Assembly: GCF_000184745.1 (NCBI RefSeq)
Contig: NC_014931.1
Coordinates: 1,860,001 to 1,924,000 of the forward strand
Length of the DNA stretch: 64,000 bases
Origin: Variovorax paradoxus EPS
GTDB lineage: Bacteria > Pseudomonadota > Gammaproteobacteria > Burkholderiales > Burkholderiaceae_C
Reading direction: 5' to 3'
Made by a program: the position numbers and the translations under genes. Each line of letters starts with the position of its first letter. The first letter of the stretch is position 1. The notes below the pieces were generated by a model. The model ran no database searches. It worked only from the letters and a program-made list of their open reading frames with translations, and had not been told where the DNA came from. Below are positions 1-9,550 of the stretch, in pieces.

Positions 1-1
1 G

Positions 2-1459
2 TGGGTGGCGCTGCGCATGGCGCACCTGCCGCTCGCGGCGTTCGCGGGCGTGCTGCATGCGGTCTCGGCGATTCTCTTCGTCATGCTGGCGGAGATGGGC
101 GGCGACATGCGCATGCTGCGTCCCGCCTTCGGGCATCTTGGCTTCTGGACGCCGCTGGTGATGGGTCTCACGGCACTGCTGGCCGGCGACTGGCTGCGCG
201 ACGAAGCGCGGCCACGCGCGGGCGAGCCTGGCGGTGTGGCGCGCAAGCGCTGGGTCAACGCATGGTGTGCCCTTCCCGCGGTGCTGTGGACGCCGGTGGT
301 CTGGGGCCTGTTCTGGTGGCTCTTCGGCGCGCTGGACGAAAGCGTCCGGGTGCTGAACCTCCACGCGCTGGCGAGCCGCGTGCCCGCGGTCGCGATGGCG
401 GTGGTGCTCGTGACTTCCGTGCTGTCGGCGCTCGTGGCACACCGGCGCGACTGGTCGCAACTCGGCCGGGCGACGCTCGCCACGCTGCCCGGCTTCGGCC
501 TGATCGCCGCCTACGGCATCGCGGGTGGGCTGACGCTGTTCTACGTGCCGTCGAGCGCGCTCGGCTGGATCGCCTGGCCGCTGGCGCTCGCGTGGCACCT
601 GCGCTTGCTGCGCGCGCAGAAGCGCTGGCTCGATGCCGCAGCGCTGACGCCGTTCCACGTCGCGGGCTTCTGGCTCTTCCTGCTGCTCGCGGCGCGCGAA
701 TGCCAATGGCAGCTCGGCCGCGTCGGTGCCGAGTGGTCGAGCTGGCAACTGCTGGGCTGGGCCCTCGTGCCTGCGCTGATGCTGTGGGCGCTGCGCTCGC
801 GCGTGTTGCTGCAGCGCTGGCCGCTCAGCGAATACCGCAGCGCGTACCTGGAACTCGCCGCAACGCCGGTGGCGGTGTACCTTTTCGCATGGGTCTGGGT
901 CACCAACGCGGTGAGCCCCGGCGATGCAGTGCCGCTGCCGTATGTGCCGTTACTCAACCCGCTCGAACTCGCGCAATGGCTCGTGCTGTTCGCGATGGTG
1001 CTCTGGTGGCGCGCGCTGCCGCCCGGCTCGTTCGCGCGCGTGCAGCCGATGGTCGCCAAGGGCGCGGTCGGCTTCACCGGCCTCGCGCTGCTGACCGGCA
1101 TGGTGCTGCGCACCTGCCATCACTACGCGGGCGTCGAATGGCGCTTCGACGCGCTCTACGCCTCGTGGCTCACGCAGGCGGCGCTGTCGATCACCTGGGC
1201 GATCTGCGGCGTGGTCGCGATGGTGCTCGGCCACGGGCGCCGGGTGCGCACGCTGTGGATCGCGGGTGCCGTGCTGCTCGGCGTGGTGGTGCTCAAGCTC
1301 TTCTTCGTCGAACTGGCGGACCGCGGCGGGCTGTTCCGCATCGTGTCGTTCATCGCCGTCGGGGCCTTGCTGTTGCTGGTGGGGTACTTCGCGCCGGTGC
1401 CGCCGAAGAAGGAAGAGCCAGAGCCGAAAACGGCACCGGCCGAAGGAGGTGCTGTATGA
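2..1459 (+). CDS. DUF2339 family membrane protein, 3' part only
   Basis: The reading frame is already open at the left edge, so the true start lies outside the window and 485 C-terminal residues are seen. The protein is a chain of hydrophobic helices broken by short W- and R-rich loops and ends in a charged, proline-rich tail (VPPKKEEPEPKTAPAEGGAV). This pattern and the segment around YLELAATPVAVYLFAWVW fit the large DUF2339 inner-membrane family, whose members are usually about 900 residues long. The stop overlaps the next start (ATGA at 1456-1459), so the two genes are probably translationally coupled. The function of the family is unknown. Confidence 0.75.
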   Translation, partial: WVALRMAHLPLAAFAGVLHAVSAILFVMLAEMGGDMRMLRPAFGHLGFWTPLVMGLTALLAGDWLRDEARPRAGEPGGVARKRWVNAWCALPAVLWTPVVWGLFWWLFGALDESVRVLNLHALASRVPAVAMAVVLVTSVLSALVAHRRDWSQLGRATLATLPGFGLIAAYGIAGGLTLFYVPSSALGWIAWPLALAWHLRLLRAQKRWLDAAALTPFHVAGFWLFLLLAARECQWQLGRVGAEWSSWQLLGWALVPALMLWALRSRVLLQRWPLSEYRSAYLELAATPVAVYLFAWVWVTNAVSPGDAVPLPYVPLLNPLELAQWLVLFAMVLWWRALPPGSFARVQPMVAKGAVGFTGLALLTGMVLRTCHHYAGVEWRFDALYASWLTQAALSITWAICGVVAMVLGHGRRVRTLWIAGAVLLGVVVLKLFFVELADRGGLFRIVSFIAVGALLLLVGYFAPVPPKKEEPEPKTAPAEGGAV

Positions 1460-2952
1460 GCGATCGTTCGATTCGTCTCGTCTTCGTCGCGCTGATGGCC
1501 GCGGCCGCGGCAGGCGCTGCACAGGCGCAGCCGGTCACTTCCGCCCCCATCGCGTTGCACGGCACCGGGCCGTACCACCGGCTCACGCTGCCGCTCGCCA
1601 TCTACGGCCGTGCCGCCTATGGCGACCTCGGCGACCTGCGGGTCCACAACGCCGCCGGGCACGCGGTGCCCTATGCCTGGTTGCGCAATGAAGCGTCAGC
1701 GCCGCGAACGGCCTCGCAGGCGGTGCCGATCTTCGCGTTGCCCGGCAATGCCGCACCGGGCGACACCGCACTTGCGTTCACCGTGCGACCCGACGGCTCG
1801 CTGGCGCTGGACAACAAAGCCACCCCCAAGCCGAACGACGCGACGCAGTGGCTCATCGACGTGAGTCAGGTCAAGGGCAGTCTGTTGCAGGCGCGCTTCG
1901 AAGTCGCGCCCGATGCGCGTGGCCTATTCGCCTTCCGGCTGGAGGCCAGCGACGACCTGCGGCAATGGCGTCCGGTGGGCGGCGAGGAGCAACTGGTGCG
2001 CTTGGCTCACGGCGGCCAGACCATCGAGCGGATGGCGGTCGAGCTGGGCAACCTGCGCACGCGCTTCCTGCGCCTGCGCTGGAGCGATCCGCAACAAGGC
2101 GCACCACTCGCCAAGGTGGAGATCGACAGCGTGCAAGAGGTCGAGCCGGCGGCGCCGATCGAATGGTCCGGCCCGCTGAAACCCGAGCGCTGCGCCGAGG
2201 ACTACTGCGACTACCTGCTGCCGCGCGGCCTGCCGGTGCAGAGCCTGCGCATCGACCTGGCCGACATCAACACGCTGGCGCAGGTCGGCGTGTCGGGCCT
2301 GGTCGATGCCGCACCGGCTTCGGCGATGCCACAGCCGCAGTTCGTGCCGCGCAACCCGCTCTACGCATTGCGGCACCAGCAGCGTCGAACGACCCCGTTG
2401 CCCACCGGCCCGGGCGAGGCACCGCTGCTCGATACGGTCGTGTACCGGCTCGCGCAGGCCGGCGGTGAAGCGCGGTCGCCGGTGCTGGCGCTCGACGGCG
2501 CGGTGTATTCGCGCCTCAGGTTGCGCACTTCAGGTCCGGTGAGCGTGCTCGGTGCGACGCCGCCGACGATTGCGGTGGGTGCCACGCCGCGCACGCTGGT
2601 GTTTCTTGCACAGGGCGGCGCGCCGTTCTCGCTGGCCTGGAGCGCGGCGCCCGACAAGGGCGCGGTTCAAGGTGCGTTGCCGGGGGCGCCACTCGCGTTG
2701 TCGACGCTGATCCCTGGTTACGCCGCGGACAAACCGGTTGTGGCGGACGATGCGTCCGTCACGTTGCCCGTGGCGGCGGTGGAAGCGGCAGTCGCCGCTG
2801 CAGCGCTCGCGCCCGTTCCCGAGACGGCGCCGAACGATCCGTCGCGCAAGTGGTGGCTATGGGGTGCCCTGGGTGTCGGCCTGCTTTTGCTCGCAGGCAT
2901 GGCGTGGTCGCTGTTCGCGAGCCTGCGCAAGGACAGGGCTGCGAACGACTGA
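1456..2952 (+). CDS. DUF3999 family protein, exported and membrane-anchored
   Basis: This 498-residue protein begins with a cleavable signal peptide (hydrophobic run ending in GAAQA, residues 1-24). It has a long periplasmic region and one C-terminal membrane helix near residues 465-487, followed by a short basic tail. The start is chosen because an AAGGAGG-like ribosome site lies a few bases upstream and because the ATG overlaps the stop of the DUF2339 gene. DUF3999 and DUF2339 genes often occur as a pair in beta- and gammaproteobacteria, so a shared envelope role is likely. The actual function is not known. Confidence 0.75.
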   Translation: MSDRSIRLVFVALMAAAAAGAAQAQPVTSAPIALHGTGPYHRLTLPLAIYGRAAYGDLGDLRVHNAAGHAVPYAWLRNEASAPRTASQAVPIFALPGNAAPGDTALAFTVRPDGSLALDNKATPKPNDATQWLIDVSQVKGSLLQARFEVAPDARGLFAFRLEASDDLRQWRPVGGEEQLVRLAHGGQTIERMAVELGNLRTRFLRLRWSDPQQGAPLAKVEIDSVQEVEPAAPIEWSGPLKPERCAEDYCDYLLPRGLPVQSLRIDLADINTLAQVGVSGLVDAAPASAMPQPQFVPRNPLYALRHQQRRTTPLPTGPGEAPLLDTVVYRLAQAGGEARSPVLALDGAVYSRLRLRTSGPVSVLGATPPTIAVGATPRTLVFLAQGGAPFSLAWSAAPDKGAVQGALPGAPLALSTLIPGYAADKPVVADDASVTLPVAAVEAAVAAAALAPVPETAPNDPSRKWWLWGALGVGLLLLAGMAWSLFASLRKDRAAND

Positions 2953-2962
2953 CCGGTGACGG

Positions 2963-3805
2963 TCAGTTCGGATCGAAGCTGTCGCGGAAGGTGAACCAGG
3001 TCGAGCTCAGCGACATGGCCGCCAGCACCAGCGCCGTGCCGATCATCAGGATGTTGCCGACCGCCACGGCCGCGCCGCCCGCGCCCAGTGCGCCGACGCC
3101 CACCAGCACGGTGGCCACCAAGCCCATCGCGATGCCGGCCAGGAGGAACACGCCGAACCATGAGAGCACGAAGAGCGCATAGGCGCCGAAGTTGCGGAAC
3201 AGCGCAACGATGCTGAAGAAGATGCTCTTGACCGGCTCCACGCGGTGCCAGTGCACCAGCGCCGGCGCGTGCCACATGGCCAGCGACAGCGGCAGGTTCA
3301 GGCACATCAGGAGCACGCGGGCCAGCTGGAAATCGCTGCTGGCCATCACCTCGGTCGAGATCGCGTCGTCCAGCAGGTAGGCGCGCATGAGCTGTCCGCC
3401 GTCGACCAGCGCGGTGACCATCACCGCGAACACGAAGTACACCGCCGAGATCACGCCCAGCACCACCAGCGAGCGCCATTCGGCGCGCATGGCGCCGAAC
3501 ACCTCGACGAACATCGCGGAGCCCGTGGGGCGCTGCAGATCGCCGGGGCGGGTCGCACGGATGAGTGCGTCGGGGTTGCTGTTCTCGTGCGCCACCGAGG
3601 TCGCCACCATCAGGCCCAGCGTCATGAAGGGCAACAGTACCGGCGCGATCACGCTGCCGATGATGGGCAGCACCGACACCATCGAGATCGCCGCCATGAA
3701 CAGGAAGAACAGCGAGATGAAGGCGAGCGGCTGCTGCCAGAAGGTCTTGAGTCCGGAGCGGACCCAGGCGGCGCCGGTTCGCGCCGGCACGAGGTTGAGT
3801 TTCAT
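2963..3805 (-). CDS. BPSS1780 family membrane protein
   Basis: The product has 280 residues. The start at 3805 gives the typical family N-terminus MKLNLVPARTGAAWVRSG, which is followed by a hydrophobic helix pair ending near SVIAPVLLPFM. About four to six membrane segments are predicted by eye (roughly residues 25-70, 105-135, 165-190, 200-235 and 240-270). The family is common in Burkholderiales and its function is unknown. It sits 10 bases downstream of thrB on the same strand, so the two are probably cotranscribed. It converges with the DUF3999 gene, leaving a 10-base gap. Confidence 0.75.
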   Translation of the reverse strand: MKLNLVPARTGAAWVRSGLKTFWQQPLAFISLFFLFMAAISMVSVLPIIGSVIAPVLLPFMTLGLMVATSVAHENSNPDALIRATRPGDLQRPTGSAMFVEVFGAMRAEWRSLVVLGVISAVYFVFAVMVTALVDGGQLMRAYLLDDAISTEVMASSDFQLARVLLMCLNLPLSLAMWHAPALVHWHRVEPVKSIFFSIVALFRNFGAYALFVLSWFGVFLLAGIAMGLVATVLVGVGALGAGGAAVAVGNILMIGTALVLAAMSLSSTWFTFRDSFDPN

Positions 3806-3815
3806 GGGGTCCGGA

Positions 3816-4865
3816 TCATGCGGCCATGAGCGGCTCGAGGGCCTGTGCCATGGCATGCGGGTGGTTGGCGCGCCAGCGCAGCACGCGCTCGAAGTGCGTG
3901 GGGTCGTGGGGCTTGAGCATGCTGGCCTCGCGCGGCAGATGAAAGTCCCACAGGCGCGAGATCCAGAAGCGCAGCGCCGCGGCGCGCAGCATCGCGGGCA
4001 GCAGGGCGCGCTCGGAGGCGTTCAGCGGGCGCACGGTTTCATATGCGGAGAGCAGGGCGTCGGCACGTGCGGCGTCGTGCACGCCGGTGGCGAGGTCGAT
4101 GGCCCAGTCGTTCAGGCACACCGAGAGGTCGAAGAGCCAGGTGTCGGTGCCTGCGAAGTAGAAGTCGAACACGCCGGTCAGGCGAGGGGCCGAACCGGGC
4201 TCGCCGTCGGTCGCGAACATCACGTTGTCACGGAACATGTCGGCATGCACCGGCCCGCGTGGCAGCGCCGCGTAGGCCGACGATTCGGCGATGTGGTTCT
4301 GGTAGGCGAGCTCGGCGCGGAGGAGCGCGGCCTGCGATTCGTCGATATAGGGCAGCACCACCGGAACGGTCTCGTTCCACCACGCGAGGCCGCGCAGGTT
4401 CGGCTGGATGCGCGGAAAGTCGCGCGCGGCGATGTGCATGCGCGCCAGCATTTCGCCCAACTCGGCGCAGTGCGCGGCCGTCGGTGCGAGCTCGCTGTGG
4501 CCCGACAGGCGCTGCACCAGCGCCGCCGGCTTGCCCGCCACGGTGTGCATCAGCTCGCAGGGCGCATTGGCGGGAACCGTCAGCACATGGCCCTTGGGAG
4601 CTTCCACGGCCGGATCGGCCACGGGCTCCGGCACCGGCAGGCCGCCGGCCGCCAGGTGCTTCATGAGGCAAAGGTAATAGGGCAATTGCTCGGCGCTGAG
4701 GCGCTCGAACAGCGTGAGCACGAACTCGCCGGACTCGGTGGTCGCGAAGTAGTTGGTGTTCTCGATGCCGCCCTCGATGCCGCGCAGGTCGCGCAGCGCG
4801 CCCATGCCCAGGCGCTGGACGAGCGCGTCTGCCTCGCCGAACTCGACTTCGGTAAAAACTGCCAT
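3816..4865 (-). CDS. thrB: Homoserine kinase, aminoglycoside-phosphotransferase type
   Basis: The enzyme phosphorylates L-homoserine to O-phosphohomoserine for threonine synthesis in the cytoplasm. The 349-residue sequence starts MAVFTEVEFGEADALVQRLG and carries the family segment GIEGGIENTNYF. The catalytic loop HADMFRDNVMF near residue 205 and the metal-binding FDFYFAG that follows are the signature of the APH-fold ThrB found in Pseudomonas and Burkholderiales, not of the GHMP kinase of enterobacteria. The neighbouring DUF2782 gene and polA reproduce the thrB-DUF2782-polA order known from Pseudomonas. At 349 residues it is slightly longer than most homologs. Confidence 0.92.
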   Translation of the reverse strand: MAVFTEVEFGEADALVQRLGMGALRDLRGIEGGIENTNYFATTESGEFVLTLFERLSAEQLPYYLCLMKHLAAGGLPVPEPVADPAVEAPKGHVLTVPANAPCELMHTVAGKPAALVQRLSGHSELAPTAAHCAELGEMLARMHIAARDFPRIQPNLRGLAWWNETVPVVLPYIDESQAALLRAELAYQNHIAESSAYAALPRGPVHADMFRDNVMFATDGEPGSAPRLTGVFDFYFAGTDTWLFDLSVCLNDWAIDLATGVHDAARADALLSAYETVRPLNASERALLPAMLRAAALRFWISRLWDFHLPREASMLKPHDPTHFERVLRWRANHPHAMAQALEPLMAA

Positions 4866-4920
4866 GGGGGTGCTCAGCGACGAGCCGGGAATGCGGGGGA
4901 CTGGAACGACGAGGGCACGG

Positions 4921-5286
4921 TCAGAACTTCATCACGTTCCAGACGCGGGCGCCGCTGCTGCCGGAATTCGCGTCGCTCGAACCCCGGGCGGTGCCGCCGT
5001 CGTTGGGCAGCACTTCGTAGCCCGGCATGTTCGACTTCGGCTTGACGTTGATGCTCTGCGTGCGGCCGCCGTAGCGAACCTCGTCGACCGAGGCGCCGCT
5101 GTCTTCCGTGTGGATGTGCTCGATCTTCTGGTTGCGGCGGCCGTCGGCCTGCTCCTGATTTTGTAGCGGCTCCGCCGGGGCCGGGGTGGCAGCGGGCGCG
5201 GACTGCGCCTGCGCGGCGGCGAAGGGGGCTGCAAAGGCCAGCGCCAGCAGGATGCGGCGGGCAATCAGGAGTGTGGAGCTAGGCAT
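4921..5286 (-). CDS. DUF2782-like exported small protein
   Basis: This 121-residue protein has an N-terminal signal peptide (LLALAFAAPFAAAQAQ), a spacer rich in Ala, Pro and Gln, and a C-terminal block with VRYGGRTQSINVKPKS and MPGYEVLPNDGG. That block resembles the conserved core of DUF2782. The position between thrB and the divergent polA matches the DUF2782 gene of Pseudomonas, which supports the assignment. The start at 5286 places the signal peptide directly at the N-terminus, whereas an upstream in-frame extension would bury it. The function is unknown; it is probably periplasmic. Confidence 0.6.
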   Translation of the reverse strand: MPSSTLLIARRILLALAFAAPFAAAQAQSAPAATPAPAEPLQNQEQADGRRNQKIEHIHTEDSGASVDEVRYGGRTQSINVKPKSNMPGYEVLPNDGGTARGSSDANSGSSGARVWNVMKF

Positions 5287-5383
5287 GCCTTCATTGTAGG
5301 CGCGCACCTGCGCCAAGGGTGTCGGTGCCGTGTGCATGGCGCCGTGGTTCTGTACGCCGGTCCGGGCACGGCAAAATGGCCCG

Positions 5384-8197
5384 ATGACCGACAAGAAAAC
5401 GCTGCTGCTCGTCGATGGCTCGAGCTATCTCTACCGAGCCTTCCACGCCATGCCCGACCTGCGCGCCGTGCCCGGCGACCCGAAGAGCCCGGCCACCGGC
5501 GCCATCCGGGGAATGATCAACATGATGACCGCGCTGCGCCGCGAGGTGCGCGCCGACTACGCCGCCTGCATCTTCGATGCACCCGGCAAGACCTTCCGCG
5601 ACGACTGGTATCCCGAATACAAGGCCAACCGCTCGCCGATGCCCGACGACCTGCGCAGCCAGATCGACCCCATCCATGAAGTGGTGAAGCTCCTGGGCTG
5701 GCCGGTGCTCACGGTGCCCGACGTGGAGGCCGACGACGTGATCGGCACGCTCGCCAAGATCGCCGCCGCGCAGGGCGTCGAGGTGATCGTCTCCAGCGGC
5801 GACAAGGACCTGAGCCAGCTGGTCGACGAGCACATCACCATCATCGACACGATGAACGGCAAGAAGCGCGACGTGGCGGGTGTGACGGCCGAGTTCGGCG
5901 TGCCGCCGAACCTCATGGTCGACTACCAGACGCTTGTGGGCGACTCGGTCGACAACGTGCCCGGTGTCGAGAAGGTCGGCCCGAAGACGGCAGCCAAATG
6001 GCTGCTCGAATACGGCTCGCTCGATGCGCTGGTCGAACGCGCTGCCGAAGTGAAAGGCGCCGCCGGTGAAAACCTGCGCAAGGCGCTGGACAAGCTGCCG
6101 CTGAGCCGCAAGCTCGTCACGATCCGCACCGACTGCGACCTCGAAGGCCACGTCACCGGCCTGCCGTCGCTCGAAGGCCTGCCGGTCGGCGCGCCTCAGA
6201 CCAGCGAGCTCAAGCCCTTCTACGAGAAGTTCGGCTTCAAGAGCCTCGTGAAGACGCTCGAAGCGCAGGAAGTTCCGCCCGAGCTGATCGAGGAAAACAT
6301 CAAGAAGAAGGCCGCCAAGGCCAACACCGACCAGGGTGGCCTGTTCGACGAGCCTTCGGACCTGAGCGCGCTCGACGCCGCCGCGCCAGCGAGCAACCTC
6401 AAGTACGACACCATCACCACCTGGGAGCAGTTCGACGGCTGGCTCGCGAAGCTCGAAGCTGCCGAGCTCGCAGCCATCGACACCGAGACCACATCGCTCG
6501 ACGAAATGGTCGCGCAGATCGTCGGCGTGAGCTTCAGCGTCGAGCCGGGCGAGGCGGCCTACATTCCGCTCACGCACAACTATCCCGACGCGCCCGCGCA
6601 ACTGCCCATCGACGAGGTGCTCGCGAAGCTCAAGCCCTGGCTCGAGAACCCCGAGAAGAAAAAACTCGGCCAGCACATCAAGTACGACCGCCATGTGTTC
6701 GCCAACCACGGCATCGAGGTCGAGGGCTATGCGCACGACACCATGCTGCAGAGCTACGTGCTCGAAGTGCACAAGCCGCACGGCCTCGCGTCCCTGGCCG
6801 AGCGCCACCTGGGTCGCAGCGGCATCTCCTACGAAGACCTGTGCGGCAAGGGCGCGCACCAGATTTCCTTCAGCCAGGTCGACATCGCCAAGGCGGCCGA
6901 ATACTCGTGCGAAGACAGCGACCAGACCCTGGACGTGCACCGCACGCTGTGGCCGCAGCTCGAAGCCAACGAGAAGCTGCGCTTCGTCTACCAGCTCGAA
7001 ATGGATTCGAGCGAGGCGCTCTACCGCGTCGAGCGCAACGGCGTGATGATCGACAGCGCCACGCTCGCCGCGCAGAGCCACGAACTCGGCACGCGCATCA
7101 TGGCGCTGGAGCAGGAGGCCTACGAGATCGCGGGCCAGCCCTTCAACCTTGGTTCGCCCAAGCAGATCGGCGAAATCTTCTTCACCAAGCTGGGCCTGCC
7201 GGTGGTCAAGAAAACACCGAGCGGCGCACCCAGCACCGATGAAGAAGTGCTGGAGAAACTGGCCGAGGACTACCCGCTCCCCGCCAAGATCCTCGAGCAC
7301 CGCGGCCTGTCGAAACTCAAGGGCACCTACACCGACAAGCTCGGCCAGCTCGCGAACCCGCGCACCGGGCGCGTGCACACGCACTACGCGCAAGCTGTGG
7401 CGGTCACGGGGCGCCTGAGCAGCAACGACCCGAACCTGCAGAACATCCCGATCCGCACGCCCGAAGGCCGTCGTGTGCGCGAGGCTTTCGTTGCGCCCGC
7501 AGGCAGCGTGATCGCCAGCGCCGACTACTCGCAGATCGAGCTGCGCATCATGGCCCACATCAGCGGCGACGAGTCGCTTCTGCGTGCCTTCACCGAAGGC
7601 ATCGACGTTCACCGCGCAACCGCCGCCGAAGTGTTCGGCTCCACGCCCGACCAGGTGTCGAGCGAGCAGCGCCGCTATGCGAAGGTCATCAACTTCGGGC
7701 TCATCTACGGCATGAGCAGCTTCGGCCTCGCGAAGAACCTGGGCATCGAGACCAAGGCCGCAGCCTCCTACATCGAGCGCTACTTCGCGCGCTACCCGGG
7801 CGTGAAGGCGTACATGGACGAGACCAAGGCGCTCGCCAAGGAGCAGGGTTACGTCGAGACCGTGTTCGGCCGGCGCTTGTACTTGCCCGAGATCAATTCG
7901 CCCAACGGCCCGCGCCGCGGCGGTGCCGAGCGCGCGGCCATCAACGCGCCGATGCAGGGCACGGCGGCCGACCTCATCAAGCTGAGCATGGTCAAGGTAC
8001 AGAACGTGCTTGACGAAGAAAAGCGCGCCACCAAGATGATCATGCAGGTGCACGACGAACTGGTATTCGAAGTGCCCGAGGCCGAAGTCGAATGGGTGCG
8101 CGCCGAAATCCCACGCCTGATGGCCGGCGTGGCGGCGCTCAAGGTGCCGCTGCTCGCCGAGATCGGCATCGGTCCCAACTGGGACAAGGCCCACTGA
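5384..8197 (+). CDS. polA: DNA polymerase I
   Basis: The 937-residue enzyme fills gaps, removes RNA primers and acts in excision repair. The order is a 5'-3' exonuclease domain (residues 5-300, opening LLLVDGSSYLYRAFHA), a 3'-5' proofreading domain from about residue 340 with the metal-binding DTE near 366-368, and a polymerase domain. In the polymerase domain, motif A (ADYSQIELRIMAHIS, about residue 711), the O-helix (RRYAKVINFGLIYGMSS, about 762) and motif C (QVHDELVF, about 887) are intact. The start at 5384 gives the usual MTDKKTLLLVDGSSYLYRAF. The gene is divergent from the DUF2782 gene across about 97 bases. Confidence 0.97.
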   Translation: MTDKKTLLLVDGSSYLYRAFHAMPDLRAVPGDPKSPATGAIRGMINMMTALRREVRADYAACIFDAPGKTFRDDWYPEYKANRSPMPDDLRSQIDPIHEVVKLLGWPVLTVPDVEADDVIGTLAKIAAAQGVEVIVSSGDKDLSQLVDEHITIIDTMNGKKRDVAGVTAEFGVPPNLMVDYQTLVGDSVDNVPGVEKVGPKTAAKWLLEYGSLDALVERAAEVKGAAGENLRKALDKLPLSRKLVTIRTDCDLEGHVTGLPSLEGLPVGAPQTSELKPFYEKFGFKSLVKTLEAQEVPPELIEENIKKKAAKANTDQGGLFDEPSDLSALDAAAPASNLKYDTITTWEQFDGWLAKLEAAELAAIDTETTSLDEMVAQIVGVSFSVEPGEAAYIPLTHNYPDAPAQLPIDEVLAKLKPWLENPEKKKLGQHIKYDRHVFANHGIEVEGYAHDTMLQSYVLEVHKPHGLASLAERHLGRSGISYEDLCGKGAHQISFSQVDIAKAAEYSCEDSDQTLDVHRTLWPQLEANEKLRFVYQLEMDSSEALYRVERNGVMIDSATLAAQSHELGTRIMALEQEAYEIAGQPFNLGSPKQIGEIFFTKLGLPVVKKTPSGAPSTDEEVLEKLAEDYPLPAKILEHRGLSKLKGTYTDKLGQLANPRTGRVHTHYAQAVAVTGRLSSNDPNLQNIPIRTPEGRRVREAFVAPAGSVIASADYSQIELRIMAHISGDESLLRAFTEGIDVHRATAAEVFGSTPDQVSSEQRRYAKVINFGLIYGMSSFGLAKNLGIETKAAASYIERYFARYPGVKAYMDETKALAKEQGYVETVFGRRLYLPEINSPNGPRRGGAERAAINAPMQGTAADLIKLSMVKVQNVLDEEKRATKMIMQVHDELVFEVPEAEVEWVRAEIPRLMAGVAALKVPLLAEIGIGPNWDKAH

Positions 8198-8250
8198 CGC
8201 GACACAAGAGCGAAACAAGACACGAGACAAACCAAAGAAGAACCGCACCC

Positions 8251-9534
8251 ATGAAAATCCAGCCCCGCAAATTCCTGCTCGCCGCCGTTTGCGCCGCCTT
8301 CCTCGGCACCGCCTTCGCCGCCCCCGATGCCCGCATCGCCTCGCTCGCCGCGAAAGAAAAGCCCGCGCTGCTCGACACGCTCAAGGAGCTGGTCTCCATC
8401 GAGTCGGGCAGCCGCGACCTCGACGGCCTGGAAAAAATCTCCGACCTCATCGCCGCGAAGTTCAAGGCGCTGGGCGGAGAGGTCGAGCTGATCGATCCGA
8501 GCGCCGAGGCCTACCGCATGGAAGACACGCCCGAGAAAATCGGCCGCGTCGTGCGCGCCACCTTCAAGGGCACGGGCACGAAGAAGATCATGCTCATCGC
8601 GCACATGGACACGGTCTACACCGTGGGCATGCTCAACAAGCAGCAGTTCCGCATCGACGGCGACAAGGCCTATGGCCTGGGCATTTCCGACGACAAGCAA
8701 GGCGTGGCCGTCATCACGCACACGGTGGCCATGCTGCAGGCGCTGAAGTTCAAGGAGTACGGCACGCTCACCGTGCTGATCAACGGCGACGAGGAAATCA
8801 GCTCGCCCGGCTCGCGCGCGCTTCTCACGCGGCTGGGCGGCGAGCACGATGCGGTGATGTCGTTCGAAGGCGCCTCCATCAAGGATGACAAGCTATCGCT
8901 GGCCACCGCGGGCATCGCCTCGGTCACGCTGAACGTTACCGGCAAGGCTTCGCATGCGGGCTCCGCGCCCGAGCTGGGCGTGAACGCGCTCTACGAGCTC
9001 TCGCACCAGATCCTGCAGATGCGCGACCTCTCCGACCCGGCCACGGGCCTGAAGATGAACTGGACCATCTCCAAGTCAGGCAGCAACCGCAACGTGATTC
9101 CGGCATCGGCAACCGCAGGCGCCGACGTGCGCGTGCTCAAGGTGGCCGACTACGACCGCATCGAGCAGCAGGTGAACGAGCGTGTGAAGAAGCAGCTGAT
9201 TCCCGAGGCCAAGGTCGAGCTGAAGTTCGAGCGCCGCCGTCCGCCGCTCGAAGCCACCGCCGCCTCGATCGCGTTCGCCAAGCATGCGCAGGCGATCTAC
9301 AAGGACGAGCTCGGCCGCCCGCTGGGTGCGGACGACAAGGCTGCTGGCGGCGGCACCGATGCCGCCTTCGCCTCGCTCAAGACCAAGGCGCCGGTTGTCG
9401 AGCGCTTCGGCCTGCAGGGCTTCGGCGCGCACTCGGCCGATGCCGAATACGTGCTGATCGATTCCATCGAGCCACGCCTGTATCTCGCCACGCGCATGGT
9501 GATGGACATCGCCCGCGGCAAGACCGGCAACTGA
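8251..9534 (+). CDS. Exported M20 family metallopeptidase, carboxypeptidase G2-like
   Basis: This 427-residue protein starts with a signal peptide (LLAAVCAAFLGTAFA). It has the M20 dizinc motifs: HMD at residues 118-120, ISDD at 145-148, the DEE segment at 180-182 and a late His in GFGAHSADAEY. The family includes glutamate carboxypeptidase (CPG2), which removes C-terminal glutamate from folates and peptides in the periplasm, but the substrate here cannot be read from sequence. A second member lies at 39675-40943 and shares the same architecture. The gene follows polA by 53 bases and is followed by a LysR regulator after 16 bases. Confidence 0.85.
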   Translation: MKIQPRKFLLAAVCAAFLGTAFAAPDARIASLAAKEKPALLDTLKELVSIESGSRDLDGLEKISDLIAAKFKALGGEVELIDPSAEAYRMEDTPEKIGRVVRATFKGTGTKKIMLIAHMDTVYTVGMLNKQQFRIDGDKAYGLGISDDKQGVAVITHTVAMLQALKFKEYGTLTVLINGDEEISSPGSRALLTRLGGEHDAVMSFEGASIKDDKLSLATAGIASVTLNVTGKASHAGSAPELGVNALYELSHQILQMRDLSDPATGLKMNWTISKSGSNRNVIPASATAGADVRVLKVADYDRIEQQVNERVKKQLIPEAKVELKFERRRPPLEATAASIAFAKHAQAIYKDELGRPLGADDKAAGGGTDAAFASLKTKAPVVERFGLQGFGAHSADAEYVLIDSIEPRLYLATRMVMDIARGKTGN

Positions 9535-9550
9535 TCCGTCTGGGCCCTTT

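Noticed and set aside
5291..8248. A 985-codon open frame antisense to polA
   Set aside because: It is a by-product of high GC codon bias; the composition is Arg/His/Val/Leu-rich and shows no domain, while polA on the plus strand is fully supported.
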